Origin: GCA-003244245 sp050699595
GTDB taxonomy: Bacteria > Actinomycetota > Actinomycetes > Mycobacteriales > Pseudonocardiaceae
Direction of reading: 5' to 3'
DNA length: 64,000 nt
NCBI GenBank assembly: GCA_050699595.1
Contig: JBOHFI010000028.1
Span: forward strand, 4,878 to 68,877
A program made the position numbers and the translations under genes. Of the stretch, positions 15,523 to 23,819 are shown in pieces (positions within the stretch are counted from its first letter, which is position 1; each line of letters starts with the position of its first letter). The notes beneath the pieces were generated by a model. That model was not told the DNA's origin and made no database searches. It saw only the letters and a program-made list of their open reading frames with translations.

Positions 15523-16824
15523 ATGACCGAGCAGTGGATGTCGTTCGGGCCGGAGCTGCGGAGACTGCGGGTCGCGGCTGACCTGTCTCTCACCCGATTG
15601 GCAGGATTGCTGCACTACAGCAAGGGCCACGTCAGCAAAGTCGAGACGGGTCTCCAGCGGCCGACGCCGGAGCTGGCCCAGCGCTGCGACACGCTCCTCG
15701 GCGCGCAGGGCGCGCTCGCCACGCTGGTTCTTGCTCGGCCCTCCGTGGGCGGGGCTGGGGAAGCACTGACCAGACCGGTGACCGACGACAGCGAGGTGTG
15801 GGCGATGACCGTGGCCCCGGATGGCACGAGCAGGCTTCAGTTGGTGGACCGCAGGCGGGTCCTGGCGGCGGGTACGACTTCAGCGCTGAGTTTCGGATTC
15901 AGCGATCGCGATGTGGCCGCTGCGGCACGGCAGGTCGCGTCGCTCGAGGGTTTGCGCGCATTGTTCGACCAGTTCCGCCGGCTCGGCCAGACCGCGAGCC
16001 CCGCGGTGGTGCTGCCCGCGCTGATCGCGCAGACGCAGACGGTGCAGGGCATCGCCGCCCACTCCGATGACCGCACCCGGGGTCCCACGCTCACGCTGGC
16101 CGCGCGGTACGCCGAGTATGCGGGCTGGATGTGCCAGGAGGCTGGCAACGACGAGGCGGCGCTGTGGTGGACCGACCGGGCCGTGGGCCTGGCGGCCGAG
16201 GGTGGGGACCATGACCTGGCGAGCTACGCCCTGGTGCGCCGGGCGCTCATGGCGCTCTACCGCAACGACGCCACCGCGACCGTCGGGTTGAGCCGCGGCG
16301 CGCAGCGGGGCTCGGTCCCGCCGCGTATCCGCGGGCTGGCCGCGCAGCGTGAGGCTCAGGGCCATGCCCTCGCTGGTGATCACGACGCCTGTCTGCGCTG
16401 CCTGGACCGCGCCCGTGGGCTGCTCGCGCTGGCGCCGTCGGATGCTGCTGCCCCGGTGCTCGGGTCGACGAATCTCACCGACGCCGTTAACATGATCACT
16501 GGCTGGTGTCTGTACGACCTCGGGCGGCCGGGGGAAGCCGCCGAGGTCCTCGATCGCGAGATCACCCTGCTGCCGCCGCAGGCGCTGCGCTCGCAGGCCC
16601 GGTACGGCATCCGCCGGGCGATGGCGCACGCCGCGGCCGGTGAGGTCGAGCATGCCTGCGAGATCGCCGAGCCGCTGTTGGGTGGGGTCGAGGTGGTCGG
16701 CTCGGCCACGATCCGTACCGACGTGCGCCGCCTCGCGAGGACCCTCTCCCGCTTCGGCACTACTCGATCCGTGCGCGAGCTGTCCCCTCGGCTCGCTGCG
16801 GCGTTGCAGAGTCCCGTCACCTGA
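15523..16824 (+). CDS. XRE-TPR regulator heading the TIR operon
   Basis: ATG 15523 follows GGAGGTGGG, a better start than the GTG at 15484. Residues about 8-65 are an XRE helix-turn-helix (LRRLRVAADLSLTRLAGLLH, then YSKGHVSKVETGLQRPTPEL). The rest is TPR-like, with paired helices such as TLAARYAEYAGWMCQEAGND, EAALWWTDRAVGLAAEGGDH and LGRPGEAAEVLDREITLLPP. Proteins of this build sense a ligand or peptide through the TPR array and regulate neighbouring genes. It reads into the TIR gene 21 bp on, with its own ribosome site between, so it is likely the operon's regulator or sensor. Confidence 0.88.
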   Translation: MTEQWMSFGPELRRLRVAADLSLTRLAGLLHYSKGHVSKVETGLQRPTPELAQRCDTLLGAQGALATLVLARPSVGGAGEALTRPVTDDSEVWAMTVAPDGTSRLQLVDRRRVLAAGTTSALSFGFSDRDVAAAARQVASLEGLRALFDQFRRLGQTASPAVVLPALIAQTQTVQGIAAHSDDRTRGPTLTLAARYAEYAGWMCQEAGNDEAALWWTDRAVGLAAEGGDHDLASYALVRRALMALYRNDATATVGLSRGAQRGSVPPRIRGLAAQREAQGHALAGDHDACLRCLDRARGLLALAPSDAAAPVLGSTNLTDAVNMITGWCLYDLGRPGEAAEVLDREITLLPPQALRSQARYGIRRAMAHAAAGEVEHACEIAEPLLGGVEVVGSATIRTDVRRLARTLSRFGTTRSVRELSPRLAAALQSPVT

Positions 16825-16845
16825 TCGGAGAAGGAGAGCTGCGGC

Positions 16846-17565
16846 ATGCATGACATCTTCATCAACTATCGCAACGGCGACGAGGAGGGCACCGCGATGG
16901 CGATCCAGAGGGAGCTGTCTCGTCGGTTCGGCAGTGATCAGGTCTTCTTCGCCAGCAAGTCGATCGAGCCTGGCGCGAACTACATCTCCGATCTGCTCAC
17001 CGCCGTCCGCAATAGCATGGTGCTGCTCGCGGTCATCGGCTCCCGCTGGCTCACCGCGGTCGATAAACAGGGCCGCAAATGCTTGGAGGACGAGAATGAC
17101 TGGGTCCGCAGGGAGATTCTGGAGGCATTCGAGCACGGCGTGGTAGTCATTCCCGTCCTGGTCGGCCACCTCCAGCCGCGACTGGACCGGTCCGACCTTC
17201 CTCCGGAGCTGGCCGGGCTTGCTGAACTCCATGCCCCCCGACTGGATACCCACAGTTCTGAGCGAGATCTCCGCGAGCTGGGAGACAAGATCGCCAAGCT
17301 TGTCCCCTCGCTCGTCGACAGCGACCAGCCCGGGGAGCCTTCCGGACCGGACGCCGACGGACCGGCCTCGGAGACGTTGCGCGCGGGAGACCATGCCAGC
17401 TCGCAGAGCGGCGGCACCAGCACCGTGGTCAGCAACCCCCTCGGCTCGATGAATTTCTACAGCGGAAGCCAGATCACCCGCGACGGCGTGAACGTGGCGG
17501 GTGGCAACAAGGGGGGCATCCACCAGGGGTTCGGCCCCGTGCGCAAACCTTCGGACGACCGGTGA
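16846..17565 (+). CDS. TIR-domain protein (predicted NADase effector)
   Basis: A 239-residue protein with an AAGGAGAG ribosome site. Residues 1-150 form a TIR domain: strand A HDIFINYRNGDEEG, the BB-loop region VFFASKSIEPGANYISDLLT, strand C SMVLLAVIGSRWL, and the alphaC helix NDWVRREILEAF whose Glu (residue 90) matches the catalytic glutamate of NAD-cleaving TIR domains. After a linker come about 45 Gly/Asn/Ser-rich residues (NPLGSMNFYSGSQI, VNVAGGNKGGIHQGFGPV). Its stop overlaps the ATPase start by 4 nt (GTGA), so the two are co-translated. A role as a cell-suicide NADase effector is inference from the family. Confidence 0.85.
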   Translation: MHDIFINYRNGDEEGTAMAIQRELSRRFGSDQVFFASKSIEPGANYISDLLTAVRNSMVLLAVIGSRWLTAVDKQGRKCLEDENDWVRREILEAFEHGVVVIPVLVGHLQPRLDRSDLPPELAGLAELHAPRLDTHSSERDLRELGDKIAKLVPSLVDSDQPGEPSGPDADGPASETLRAGDHASSQSGGTSTVVSNPLGSMNFYSGSQITRDGVNVAGGNKGGIHQGFGPVRKPSDDR

Positions 17566-19568
17566 TGGGCGCCGAGCCTGAATCGTTCGTCTCCGACCCC
17601 CCGGGGCTGGTGAGCACCGCCACTGGATACCAGGTCAACATCAACGGCCCCGTGGGCGACCTCGGGTTCCTTCAGGGACTGGTGCGCGCGGGCCGTGATC
17701 CGCGGACCGTCTTACTCGAGCACCTGCTGTGGCTGCACCGGCGGTTCGTCGAGCCGTATCCCTTCGGCACGGCTCGGGAGCTGCTGGCGGAGCACCGGAG
17801 CGTCGTGCTGACCGGCGAGCCGGGCAGCGGCCGGCGCGCGGTGGCGCAGATGCTCCTGTACCGACTGCCCGGTACGGAGTTCCAGATTCGGGAGCTGCCG
17901 GATGGCGACCCAGATCAGCCGGAGCTGGACGCCACGATGGTCGACTCCGGGCAACGCCTGCTGTTGGATCTGTCCACCAGAGACGAGACGTACTGCGCCG
18001 GGGTGCTGGAACAGTTGTCGTCATACCGCCACGCGGTGCGAGATCGCGGCGCGCACCTGGTCGTCGTGCTCCCGAATAGCCGGAAGCACTATTTCAGTTC
18101 GGAACTCGGATCGTCCGTTGTGGACATCATCCGGCCGAACGGTATGGAGGTCTTCCGACGGTACTTGCGCTGGGATGACGCCACGCGCGATGCGCAACTC
18201 GATGTCGGTGAGTTGCTGGAGCTGTTGTGTTCCGAGCCGATGCAGCGAATCGCCGAGCTGGCCGGGCTGGTGCGGTTCTTCAAGGAGTCAGAACCCGCGA
18301 AGGGGTTTTTGCGCTGGCGTGACAATGCGCTCGCGGCGCTGACCAAGTACAGCAACGAGGTTACCGAGCAGGTGAAGGGCCTTGGCTCAGGTCAGCTGCG
18401 CGCGCTGCTGCTGACCACCGCGATGTTCAATGGAGCGCATGGGGATGCGATCTTTACGTCGACCGCCAGACTGTGTGAGGTCATCGGGCATCCCGCAGAT
18501 GACAAATCCCGACTGGAGCAAGCGGACCTCGCGGAGCAGGTCGCTGAAATCGGAGTGACAATAGACTCTGCCGGACGAGTGTACTTCAAGCGGCTTGCCT
18601 ACGACCGAGCTGTGCGCACTCATTTCTGGACTAACAATCCCGATCTGCGGGAAGATTTTCGCAAATGGATCGGGACCACGCTTGGGCACCCGACGCTCAG
18701 CAGTGAAGACCGGGACGAGGTGGTCACCCGATTCGCGCAGCAGGCGCTGCGAACCGACCGACCCGATGACCTGCGGTTCTTGGCTGAACGCTGGGTGAAG
18801 CGCACCAACCCCAGCTGGCCTTCACGCTTGCTGCCGCAGGCCGCGAGGGCTGTGGAGTGTGGTCTGAATGACGAGCGCCACGGCCTCTTCTTCCGACGCC
18901 AGCTCTACGCCTGGTCGCGAGATCCCAACCTGCCGCCAGACCTTGCCCAGGTGGTTGTCCAGGTGTGCTCGGAGGTACTCGTGCTGACCCACCCCGAGCA
19001 GGCCTTGGTCCGTCTGCACCACATCGCCCGGCGACACTTAGGTGAGCCCGGTGAGGCGGCGCGTGCCGCCTTGCTGATGCTCATCGACCGTGACCGTCGT
19101 CTGTACCGCCGTCTGCTCGACCGGGTAACCGACGGCCTGATGAAAGGCACCGCTCGCGACCCGGCTCTGTTCGTTGAGCTCGCCGCCCCTGACCGGCTCA
19201 CCCGGACGCCGCCGCTCATCGCGGACGCGGCCGTGCGAGCTCAGCTCAGTACCGGTTGGACGGCCGTGCTGGGCGGTTCGTCCTCGTCGGAGTGCACTCA
19301 CCCAGTGCGGACCTGGTTAGCGGCGGCCCGCGAGGATGACTGGTACCGCGAGTGCTTGCTCACCGTGCTGGTCGAGGCAGGTGAGGGCCGGTTTGAGCTG
19401 CTCAGCCGCCTGCATGTCATGGCGCGCGACTGGGCGCACGTACCCGGGGAGTGCCAGCAGGAGCGGATCAACATCGCCGACCGCCTGGACGAAATGATCG
19501 ATTCCGCGCTGGGGATCGACTTCACCGAACTCGACCTGCGAGACCGCACCGAGGGGACCTCTCCATGA
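17562..19568 (+). CDS. STAND-like P-loop protein with degenerate Walker A
   Basis: A 668-residue protein starting at GTG 17562. Residues 20-40 (TGYQVNINGPVGDLGFLQGL) echo the Gly/Asn tail of the TIR protein. The P-loop is LTGEPGSGRRAVAQMLL at 83-99: the usual GK(S/T) is GRR, so the phosphate-binding Lys and Ser/Thr are both replaced. A Walker-B-like RLLLDLS follows at 132-138. The remaining 500 residues are helical with a repeat-like C-terminus (PDLAQVVVQVCSEVLVLTHP, ARRHLGEPGEAARAALLMLI), as in STAND sensors. It probably detects a trigger and activates the TIR partner. It overlaps the next gene by 4 nt (ATGA). Confidence 0.7.
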   Translation: MMGAEPESFVSDPPGLVSTATGYQVNINGPVGDLGFLQGLVRAGRDPRTVLLEHLLWLHRRFVEPYPFGTARELLAEHRSVVLTGEPGSGRRAVAQMLLYRLPGTEFQIRELPDGDPDQPELDATMVDSGQRLLLDLSTRDETYCAGVLEQLSSYRHAVRDRGAHLVVVLPNSRKHYFSSELGSSVVDIIRPNGMEVFRRYLRWDDATRDAQLDVGELLELLCSEPMQRIAELAGLVRFFKESEPAKGFLRWRDNALAALTKYSNEVTEQVKGLGSGQLRALLLTTAMFNGAHGDAIFTSTARLCEVIGHPADDKSRLEQADLAEQVAEIGVTIDSAGRVYFKRLAYDRAVRTHFWTNNPDLREDFRKWIGTTLGHPTLSSEDRDEVVTRFAQQALRTDRPDDLRFLAERWVKRTNPSWPSRLLPQAARAVECGLNDERHGLFFRRQLYAWSRDPNLPPDLAQVVVQVCSEVLVLTHPEQALVRLHHIARRHLGEPGEAARAALLMLIDRDRRLYRRLLDRVTDGLMKGTARDPALFVELAAPDRLTRTPPLIADAAVRAQLSTGWTAVLGGSSSSECTHPVRTWLAAAREDDWYRECLLTVLVEAGEGRFELLSRLHVMARDWAHVPGECQQERINIADRLDEMIDSALGIDFTELDLRDRTEGTSP

Positions 19569-20659
19569 CCACCGAAGAGAAGACCTTGCTAGGCGTGCTC
19601 ACCACCGCCGGCGTGCTGGTGCCGATCGCGCTCGGCGCCGCGCTCGGTTGGCCGGCGTGGTCGTGGCTGTTCCTCGCCGTCCCGCTTTTCGGTGCGCTGG
19701 GGCTGGCGTTCAGGAGCATCCAGCGCCACGTGCCGCCGGATGAGCGGTTACCACCGCAGGCCTCACCACCCAGCCAAGCCGAGCAGCAGCATGAGGCACT
19801 GCCAACACCGATAGATGTCCCACTGCCGAGCGTGGTCCCCGACTACGCTTTTCACTTCTCTGCGGCGGCGTACTGGTGCCCTGTGGAGGGGTCGGCGATC
19901 CAGCACGCGGACCCCGGGGAACTCGCGGCCCATGCGATCATCGATCGGGCGTGGGCGATCACCGTGGTGGAGCAGCCTGGCAACGTCGATATCCTCAAGC
20001 ATCGGCTGGCCAGCGAGCTCGGCATGGTGCGGCCGGACGGGTCTGGCGGCGTGGAGGTATGGGCCGACCAAGTCCAGCTCACGCTGTCCGATGCCGCCCG
20101 GGAACAACTGCGCAGGGGTTCAGACCTGCGCAAGGACGATGCCCTCTGGGAGCTCGAACTCGCCCGCGAGCGCCGCAAGCGCAACTACCTCAGCGACGTG
20201 CTGAAGAGCCCAGGCAGCGCGGTCACCTGGTTGCTGGTGCGGAAAGAAGACGATGTCGAGAAAACCGTGGACCTCATCGACAAGCTGGCCCAGCTCTGCG
20301 CCGTGGCCAACCATGCGGAGGTGCCCGCGCTGGTCCCAAACGGCTCATCCCACAATGGGAGCCTCCCGACCACCTGGTTCCCCTCGGCCGGTCTCGCGGC
20401 GACACCGTTCTCCGACGCCAGGCCGGTGGTGAGCAGGGCGGGCGCGCTGATGGACTCGCTGGACGTCGTCGGCGACGGGCGTGCCCTGTGCGCGCGCGGC
20501 CTCGCGCAGCTGATCAAAAATATCGGAAAGCCGGACGAAGCCCAGGAGATCCAGCGGCACTTTGATGCACCCGCGACCGACAGCGAACCGGTGGAGCGTC
20601 CCGAGTCGAATGGCAACCTGAGGCCCGACGTGGAGCCGCCCCCACGGGAGGAACCCTAG
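19565..20659 (+). CDS. Two-TM protein with SPFH/band-7-like domain
   Basis: A 364-residue protein (ATG 19565). Two membrane helices open it: LLGVLTTAGVLVPIALGAAL and WLFLAVPLFGALGLAF. After a Pro/Gln-rich linker, residues about 110-260 (AHAIIDRAWAITVVEQPGNV, DILKHRLASELG, VQLTLSDAAREQLRRGSDLR, ELELARERRKRNYLSDVLKS) resemble the strand-plus-charged-helix layout of SPFH/band-7 proteins, though the match is weak. The C-terminus is Pro/Glu-rich. As the last gene of the TIR operon it may anchor the complex at the membrane. Its stop codon shares CTAG with the stop of the convergent NYN gene. Confidence 0.6.
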   Translation: MTTEEKTLLGVLTTAGVLVPIALGAALGWPAWSWLFLAVPLFGALGLAFRSIQRHVPPDERLPPQASPPSQAEQQHEALPTPIDVPLPSVVPDYAFHFSAAAYWCPVEGSAIQHADPGELAAHAIIDRAWAITVVEQPGNVDILKHRLASELGMVRPDGSGGVEVWADQVQLTLSDAAREQLRRGSDLRKDDALWELELARERRKRNYLSDVLKSPGSAVTWLLVRKEDDVEKTVDLIDKLAQLCAVANHAEVPALVPNGSSHNGSLPTTWFPSAGLAATPFSDARPVVSRAGALMDSLDVVGDGRALCARGLAQLIKNIGKPDEAQEIQRHFDAPATDSEPVERPESNGNLRPDVEPPPREEP

Positions 20660-21504
20660 GGTGCTATGCGATTCTGCACGGTCCCGCCGATCACGCCCCA
20701 GAATGCCGATCGGGCGTCGCGCCGACCCACCTCGTCGTCTTTCAGCGATCGTTTCAGCGCTTCCTCCACCGACGTGAGGAGTTCGATATCCACGGGGCGG
20801 GGGATGAGTGGTCGTTTAACGAGCAGGTCCGCGATTTCTGTCTCGGTTGCCGCACGCAGCCACTCTCGCGCGAAGGCTGCGGCGGCCCCGGAAGCCGAGG
20901 TTCCGGGCGCCGATTTGTCCTGCGCTAGGTATTGAGGGCTTTCGGCGAGTCCAGTCACGACAGGCGAGCGTGGTTTGAACATCGGTTCCGGTTGCGCCTT
21001 ACTGAGGACGGCAAGGTGGTCGGCATCAAGGACGAGTTCCTCGGACTGATTGTGGCCATTACCCTGGCACGCTATGCCGACCAGCACCACACGCACTCCG
21101 TAGTCCTGTGCCGCCCGTACTCCCTCGCGGAGGTCCTCGTCGCCGCTCAGCAGCACCGCATCGCTGATGGCCCGGTGCTGAGCGAGCGTGATGAGATCAC
21201 GGTAGTTCAGGGCGTCGACTCCCTTCTGCTTGTTCTGGGCGTTGAGGCGACCGAGGCGAAGCTTGACGTTGGGTAACCCGGCGACTTCGCGTTGCTCCTG
21301 CGTGCGGATCCCGTCGCGGGCGCCGTCGTACCAGTATGTGCGTAGCACAGGCAACTTGGTCGTCTCCGAGGCCACCTTCTGGAGCAGCTCCACGGCGAGG
21401 GACGGCTGGAGCGCCGTGCGTGCGCGGGCAGGACTGCCGCAGCACAGCTTGCCACCCTCGGCGTAAAGATAACCAGCATCGACCAAGATCGCACAGCGAT
21501 CCAT
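20656..21504 (-). CDS. NYN-domain (PIN-like) nuclease
   Basis: A 282-residue protein, ATG 21504 with ribosome site GGAGGG. Residues 1-160 form a NYN/LabA-type domain of the PIN nuclease fold: RCAILVDAGYLYAEGG (first metal Asp), LRTYWYDGARDG, KQKGVDALNYRDLITLAQHR, and ISDAVLLSGDEDLREGVRAA (the SGDxDL acidic site), then YGVRVVLVGI. The C-terminal 120 residues are helical and family-specific. Predicted to cleave RNA. It converges on the TIR operon with shared stop codons, so it may be a linked but separately regulated module. A terminator hairpin sits immediately before its ribosome site. Confidence 0.85.
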   Translation of the reverse strand: MDRCAILVDAGYLYAEGGKLCCGSPARARTALQPSLAVELLQKVASETTKLPVLRTYWYDGARDGIRTQEQREVAGLPNVKLRLGRLNAQNKQKGVDALNYRDLITLAQHRAISDAVLLSGDEDLREGVRAAQDYGVRVVLVGIACQGNGHNQSEELVLDADHLAVLSKAQPEPMFKPRSPVVTGLAESPQYLAQDKSAPGTSASGAAAAFAREWLRAATETEIADLLVKRPLIPRPVDIELLTSVEEALKRSLKDDEVGRRDARSAFWGVIGGTVQNRIAP

Positions 21505-21522
21505 TCACCCTCCACGAACACG

Positions 21523-21550
21523 AAAAAAGGGGCCGCCCGAAGACGGCCCC
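21523..21550 (-). terminator. Intrinsic terminator just upstream of the NYN gene
   Basis: On the minus strand GGGGCCG pairs with CGGCCCC over an 8-nt loop and is followed by TTTTTT, a complete factor-independent terminator. It lies downstream of the serine hydrolase gene but ends only 18 nt before the NYN start codon, leaving no room for a promoter between. A second small hairpin (CCGCTC CGTT GAGCGG) precedes it. It may end hydrolase transcription and also act as an attenuator for NYN. Confidence 0.8.
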
Positions 21551-21669
21551 GGCCGCTCAACGGAGCGGTCATGCAGACTGCGTGTGTAACGCCTGTTCAG
21601 TATTGCGAAGGCAGCTGACGCTCGTCAAACCCGGACGAACGCTACAGCCCGGACACTACCCGCAGGTGT

Positions 21670-22521
21670 TCACCCATCAAGTCTGTCTCCAGAACATGAT
21701 CTGGGGTGGGCGGCCAGGTCGGCGAGTACGGCGTCGCTGAAGGGGGGCCAGGTGTCGCGGGCCCAGGGGCCGAAGTCGCGGTCGGTGAGCGCTACACAGG
21801 CGGCGCCGGTTGCGGGGTCCACCCACAGGAACGTGCCGGAGCGTCCGAAGTGCCCGAAGGTTGACGGGGAGTTCCGGCTCCCCGTCCAGTGTGGGCTTTT
21901 GTGACCCCGCAGCTCGAAGCCCAGCCCCCAGTCGTTGGGACGCTGCATGCCCAAGCCGGGGAGCACCCCGTCCAGTCCCGGGTAGGCCACCTGGGTCGCC
22001 TCGGCCAGGATCTGCGGGGCCAGCAGCGTCGGTGCCTGTAGCTCCGCGGCGAACCGCGCCAGGTCCACGCAGGTGGACACCGCGCCGGCGGCGGCGGAGC
22101 CCGTCAGCTGGGACGAGGACATCCCCAGCGGCCCGAACACCCCTTCGGTCAGGTAGTCCGCGAAGTCGATACCGCAGGATGACGCCACCGCCTCGGCCAA
22201 GAGCGCGAACCCGGTGTTGGAGTAGATCCGCTTGGTCCCCGGCGCCGCCGAGACCTGGTGCGTGTCGAACGTCAGCCCGGAGGCGTGCGCGATCAGGTGG
22301 CGCACCGTGGCTCCTGGTGGCCCGGCCGGCTGGTGCCAGTCCAGCGCGCCCTCCTGCACCGCCAGCAGCACCGCGTAGGCGGTGAGCAGCTTGGTCACCG
22401 AGGTGAGCCGGAACGGCTGGTCCTGCGGGCCGTGGCTGCCCACCACGACACCGGAGGCGTCCACCACCGCGACGGCCACCGTGTCGACCGGCCACAGCAG
22501 TACGTTGTGCAGACTCTCCAT
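21670..22521 (-). CDS. Serine beta-lactamase-family hydrolase
   Basis: A 283-residue class C/PBP4-like hydrolase. Start taken at ATG 22521 (MESLHNVLLWPVDTVAVAVV), since upstream codons are not family-like. Catalytic marks: SxxK in RLTSVTKLLTAYAVLL, the YxN triad in RIYSNTGFALLAEAV, and an HxG box in TFGHFGRSGTFLWVDP. No signal peptide is visible, so it is probably cytoplasmic, acting as an esterase or peptidase rather than a resistance beta-lactamase. It is divergent from the aminotransferase at 22576 with 54 bp between. Confidence 0.88.
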   Translation of the reverse strand: MESLHNVLLWPVDTVAVAVVDASGVVVGSHGPQDQPFRLTSVTKLLTAYAVLLAVQEGALDWHQPAGPPGATVRHLIAHASGLTFDTHQVSAAPGTKRIYSNTGFALLAEAVASSCGIDFADYLTEGVFGPLGMSSSQLTGSAAAGAVSTCVDLARFAAELQAPTLLAPQILAEATQVAYPGLDGVLPGLGMQRPNDWGLGFELRGHKSPHWTGSRNSPSTFGHFGRSGTFLWVDPATGAACVALTDRDFGPWARDTWPPFSDAVLADLAAHPRSCSGDRLDG

Positions 22522-22575
22522 GATCAGCGAAGGTACCGTCGACTCTGTGGCGTCGTCTGGCGGGAGGTACTGAGC

Positions 22576-23667
22576 GTGCACTCTGATCGGCTGCTTCTCG
22601 GACCTGGACCCTCGAACCCCTACCCGGAGGCCATCGAGGCGTTGAGCCGGCCGGTGCTCGGGCACCTGGACCCGGAGTTCCTCGCCCTGGTGGCCGACAC
22701 CGCGCACCGACTGCGGACCGTCTTCGGCACCCGCAACCGCCTCACTCTCCCGGTCAGCGGCACCGGGTCAGCGGGGATGGAGGCCTGCCTGGCCGGCCTC
22801 CTGGAGCCGGGGGAGTTGGCCATCGTCGGGGTGAACGGCTACTTCGGCGAGCGATTGTGCGAGGTGGCGCACCGGGTGGGCGCGCAGGTGCAGGCCGTGC
22901 ACGCCCCATGGGGGCGGGCCCTGGATCCCGAAGCGCTGCTCGACGCCCAGCGCCAGGCGCCGCGGGCCCGGCTCGTCGCGGTGGTGCACGCCGAGACCTC
23001 CACCGGGGTGCGCAACGAGATCGCCCCGCTGCGCGCATTGCAGGAGACCGGCACGCTGCTGCTCCTCGACACCGTCACCTCGCTGGGCGGGATCCCGGTC
23101 GAGGTGGACGCCTGGGGCGTCGACGCCTGCTACTCGGCGACCCAGAAGTGCCTGGGCGCGCCGTCGGGAATCGCGCCGGTGACCCTGTCCGACCGGGCAG
23201 TGCGGCGGATCCGGGACCGGGAACGGCCGGTCGGTTCGTTCTACCTGGACCTGAGCTTGCTGGACGCCTACTACCAGGGCGATCCCCCTCTCTACCACCA
23301 CACCGCGAGCTCCACGCTGATCTCCTCGGTGCACGCGGGGCTGGGGCGGCTGCTGGCGGAGGGCCTGCCGGCGGTGTGGGAGCGGCACGCCCGGGTGGGC
23401 GAGCGGCTCCAGGAGGCGCTGCCCGAGCACGGTTTCGAGGTCTTCGCCGAGCCGGGCCACCGCTTACCGCAGCTCACCGCGGCCCGGCTGCCGAAGGGCG
23501 TGGTGGACGCCGAGGCCCGCGCAGCGTTACGCGAACACTTCGGCATCGAAGTCGGCGGCGGCCTAGGCCCCTTGTCCGGCACCGGCTGGCGCATCGGCCT
23601 GATGGGCCACAACGCCCGCAACCGCCCCGTCGCCACCCTGTTGTCCGCCCTCTCCTTCCTGGCCTGA
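22576..23667 (+). CDS. Alanine-glyoxylate-type aminotransferase (class V PLP enzyme)
   Basis: A 363-residue fold-type I PLP enzyme. GTG 22576 follows CGGGAGG. Visible motifs: LLLGPGPSNPYPEAIEALSR at the start, the PLP-phosphate loop PVSGTGSAGMEACLAGLL, VVHAETSTGVRNEIAPL, the aspartate strand LLLLDTVTSLGGIPVEVD, and the Schiff-base lysine in CYSATQKCLGAPSGIAPV. The C-terminus EVGGGLGPLSGTGWRIGLMG is typical of the alanine/serine-glyoxylate branch. It interconverts glyoxylate or pyruvate with amino acids. Its link to the cluster that follows is uncertain. Confidence 0.92.
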   Translation: MHSDRLLLGPGPSNPYPEAIEALSRPVLGHLDPEFLALVADTAHRLRTVFGTRNRLTLPVSGTGSAGMEACLAGLLEPGELAIVGVNGYFGERLCEVAHRVGAQVQAVHAPWGRALDPEALLDAQRQAPRARLVAVVHAETSTGVRNEIAPLRALQETGTLLLLDTVTSLGGIPVEVDAWGVDACYSATQKCLGAPSGIAPVTLSDRAVRRIRDRERPVGSFYLDLSLLDAYYQGDPPLYHHTASSTLISSVHAGLGRLLAEGLPAVWERHARVGERLQEALPEHGFEVFAEPGHRLPQLTAARLPKGVVDAEARAALREHFGIEVGGGLGPLSGTGWRIGLMGHNARNRPVATLLSALSFLA

Positions 23668-23686
23668 AGGCGCGTTCAGCGGGCTC

Positions 23687-23800
23687 AGCGGGGTAAACGA
23701 GGTGTTAACAACCCCGCTGACCGCAGCTGACGGTGTATCAAGCGGGGTTCGTGCCGCTCTTATCGGGTGAATGTTCACCTGGTTTGTCACTGTTCGTGAC
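23687..23800 (+). promoter_or_regulatory. Leader with alternative hairpins and operator-like palindromes upstream of the EctC-like gene
   Basis: Three complementary segments lie here: AGCGGGGT (23687-23694), AACCCCGCT (23710-23718) and AGCGGGGTT (23741-23749). The middle one can pair with either flank, so two hairpins are mutually exclusive. Next come two short inverted repeats, GTGAATGTTCAC (23767-23778) and GTCACTGTTCGTGAC (23786-23800), which look like operators. The start codon of the EctC-like gene is 20 bp on. This could be the terminator of the aminotransferase plus a control region. Confidence 0.45.
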
Positions 23801-23819
23801 TGATGAGTGGGGAATTGTG

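Noticed and set aside
15880..17523. 547-codon minus-strand frame across the XRE-TPR and TIR genes
   Set aside because: It is an antisense artefact of high-GC codon bias; the plus strand has recognisable domains, ribosome sites and overlaps.
22258..22575. Longer N-terminus for the aminotransferase
   Set aside because: The upstream frame is antisense to the serine hydrolase gene; GTG 22576 has the ribosome site and the family start.
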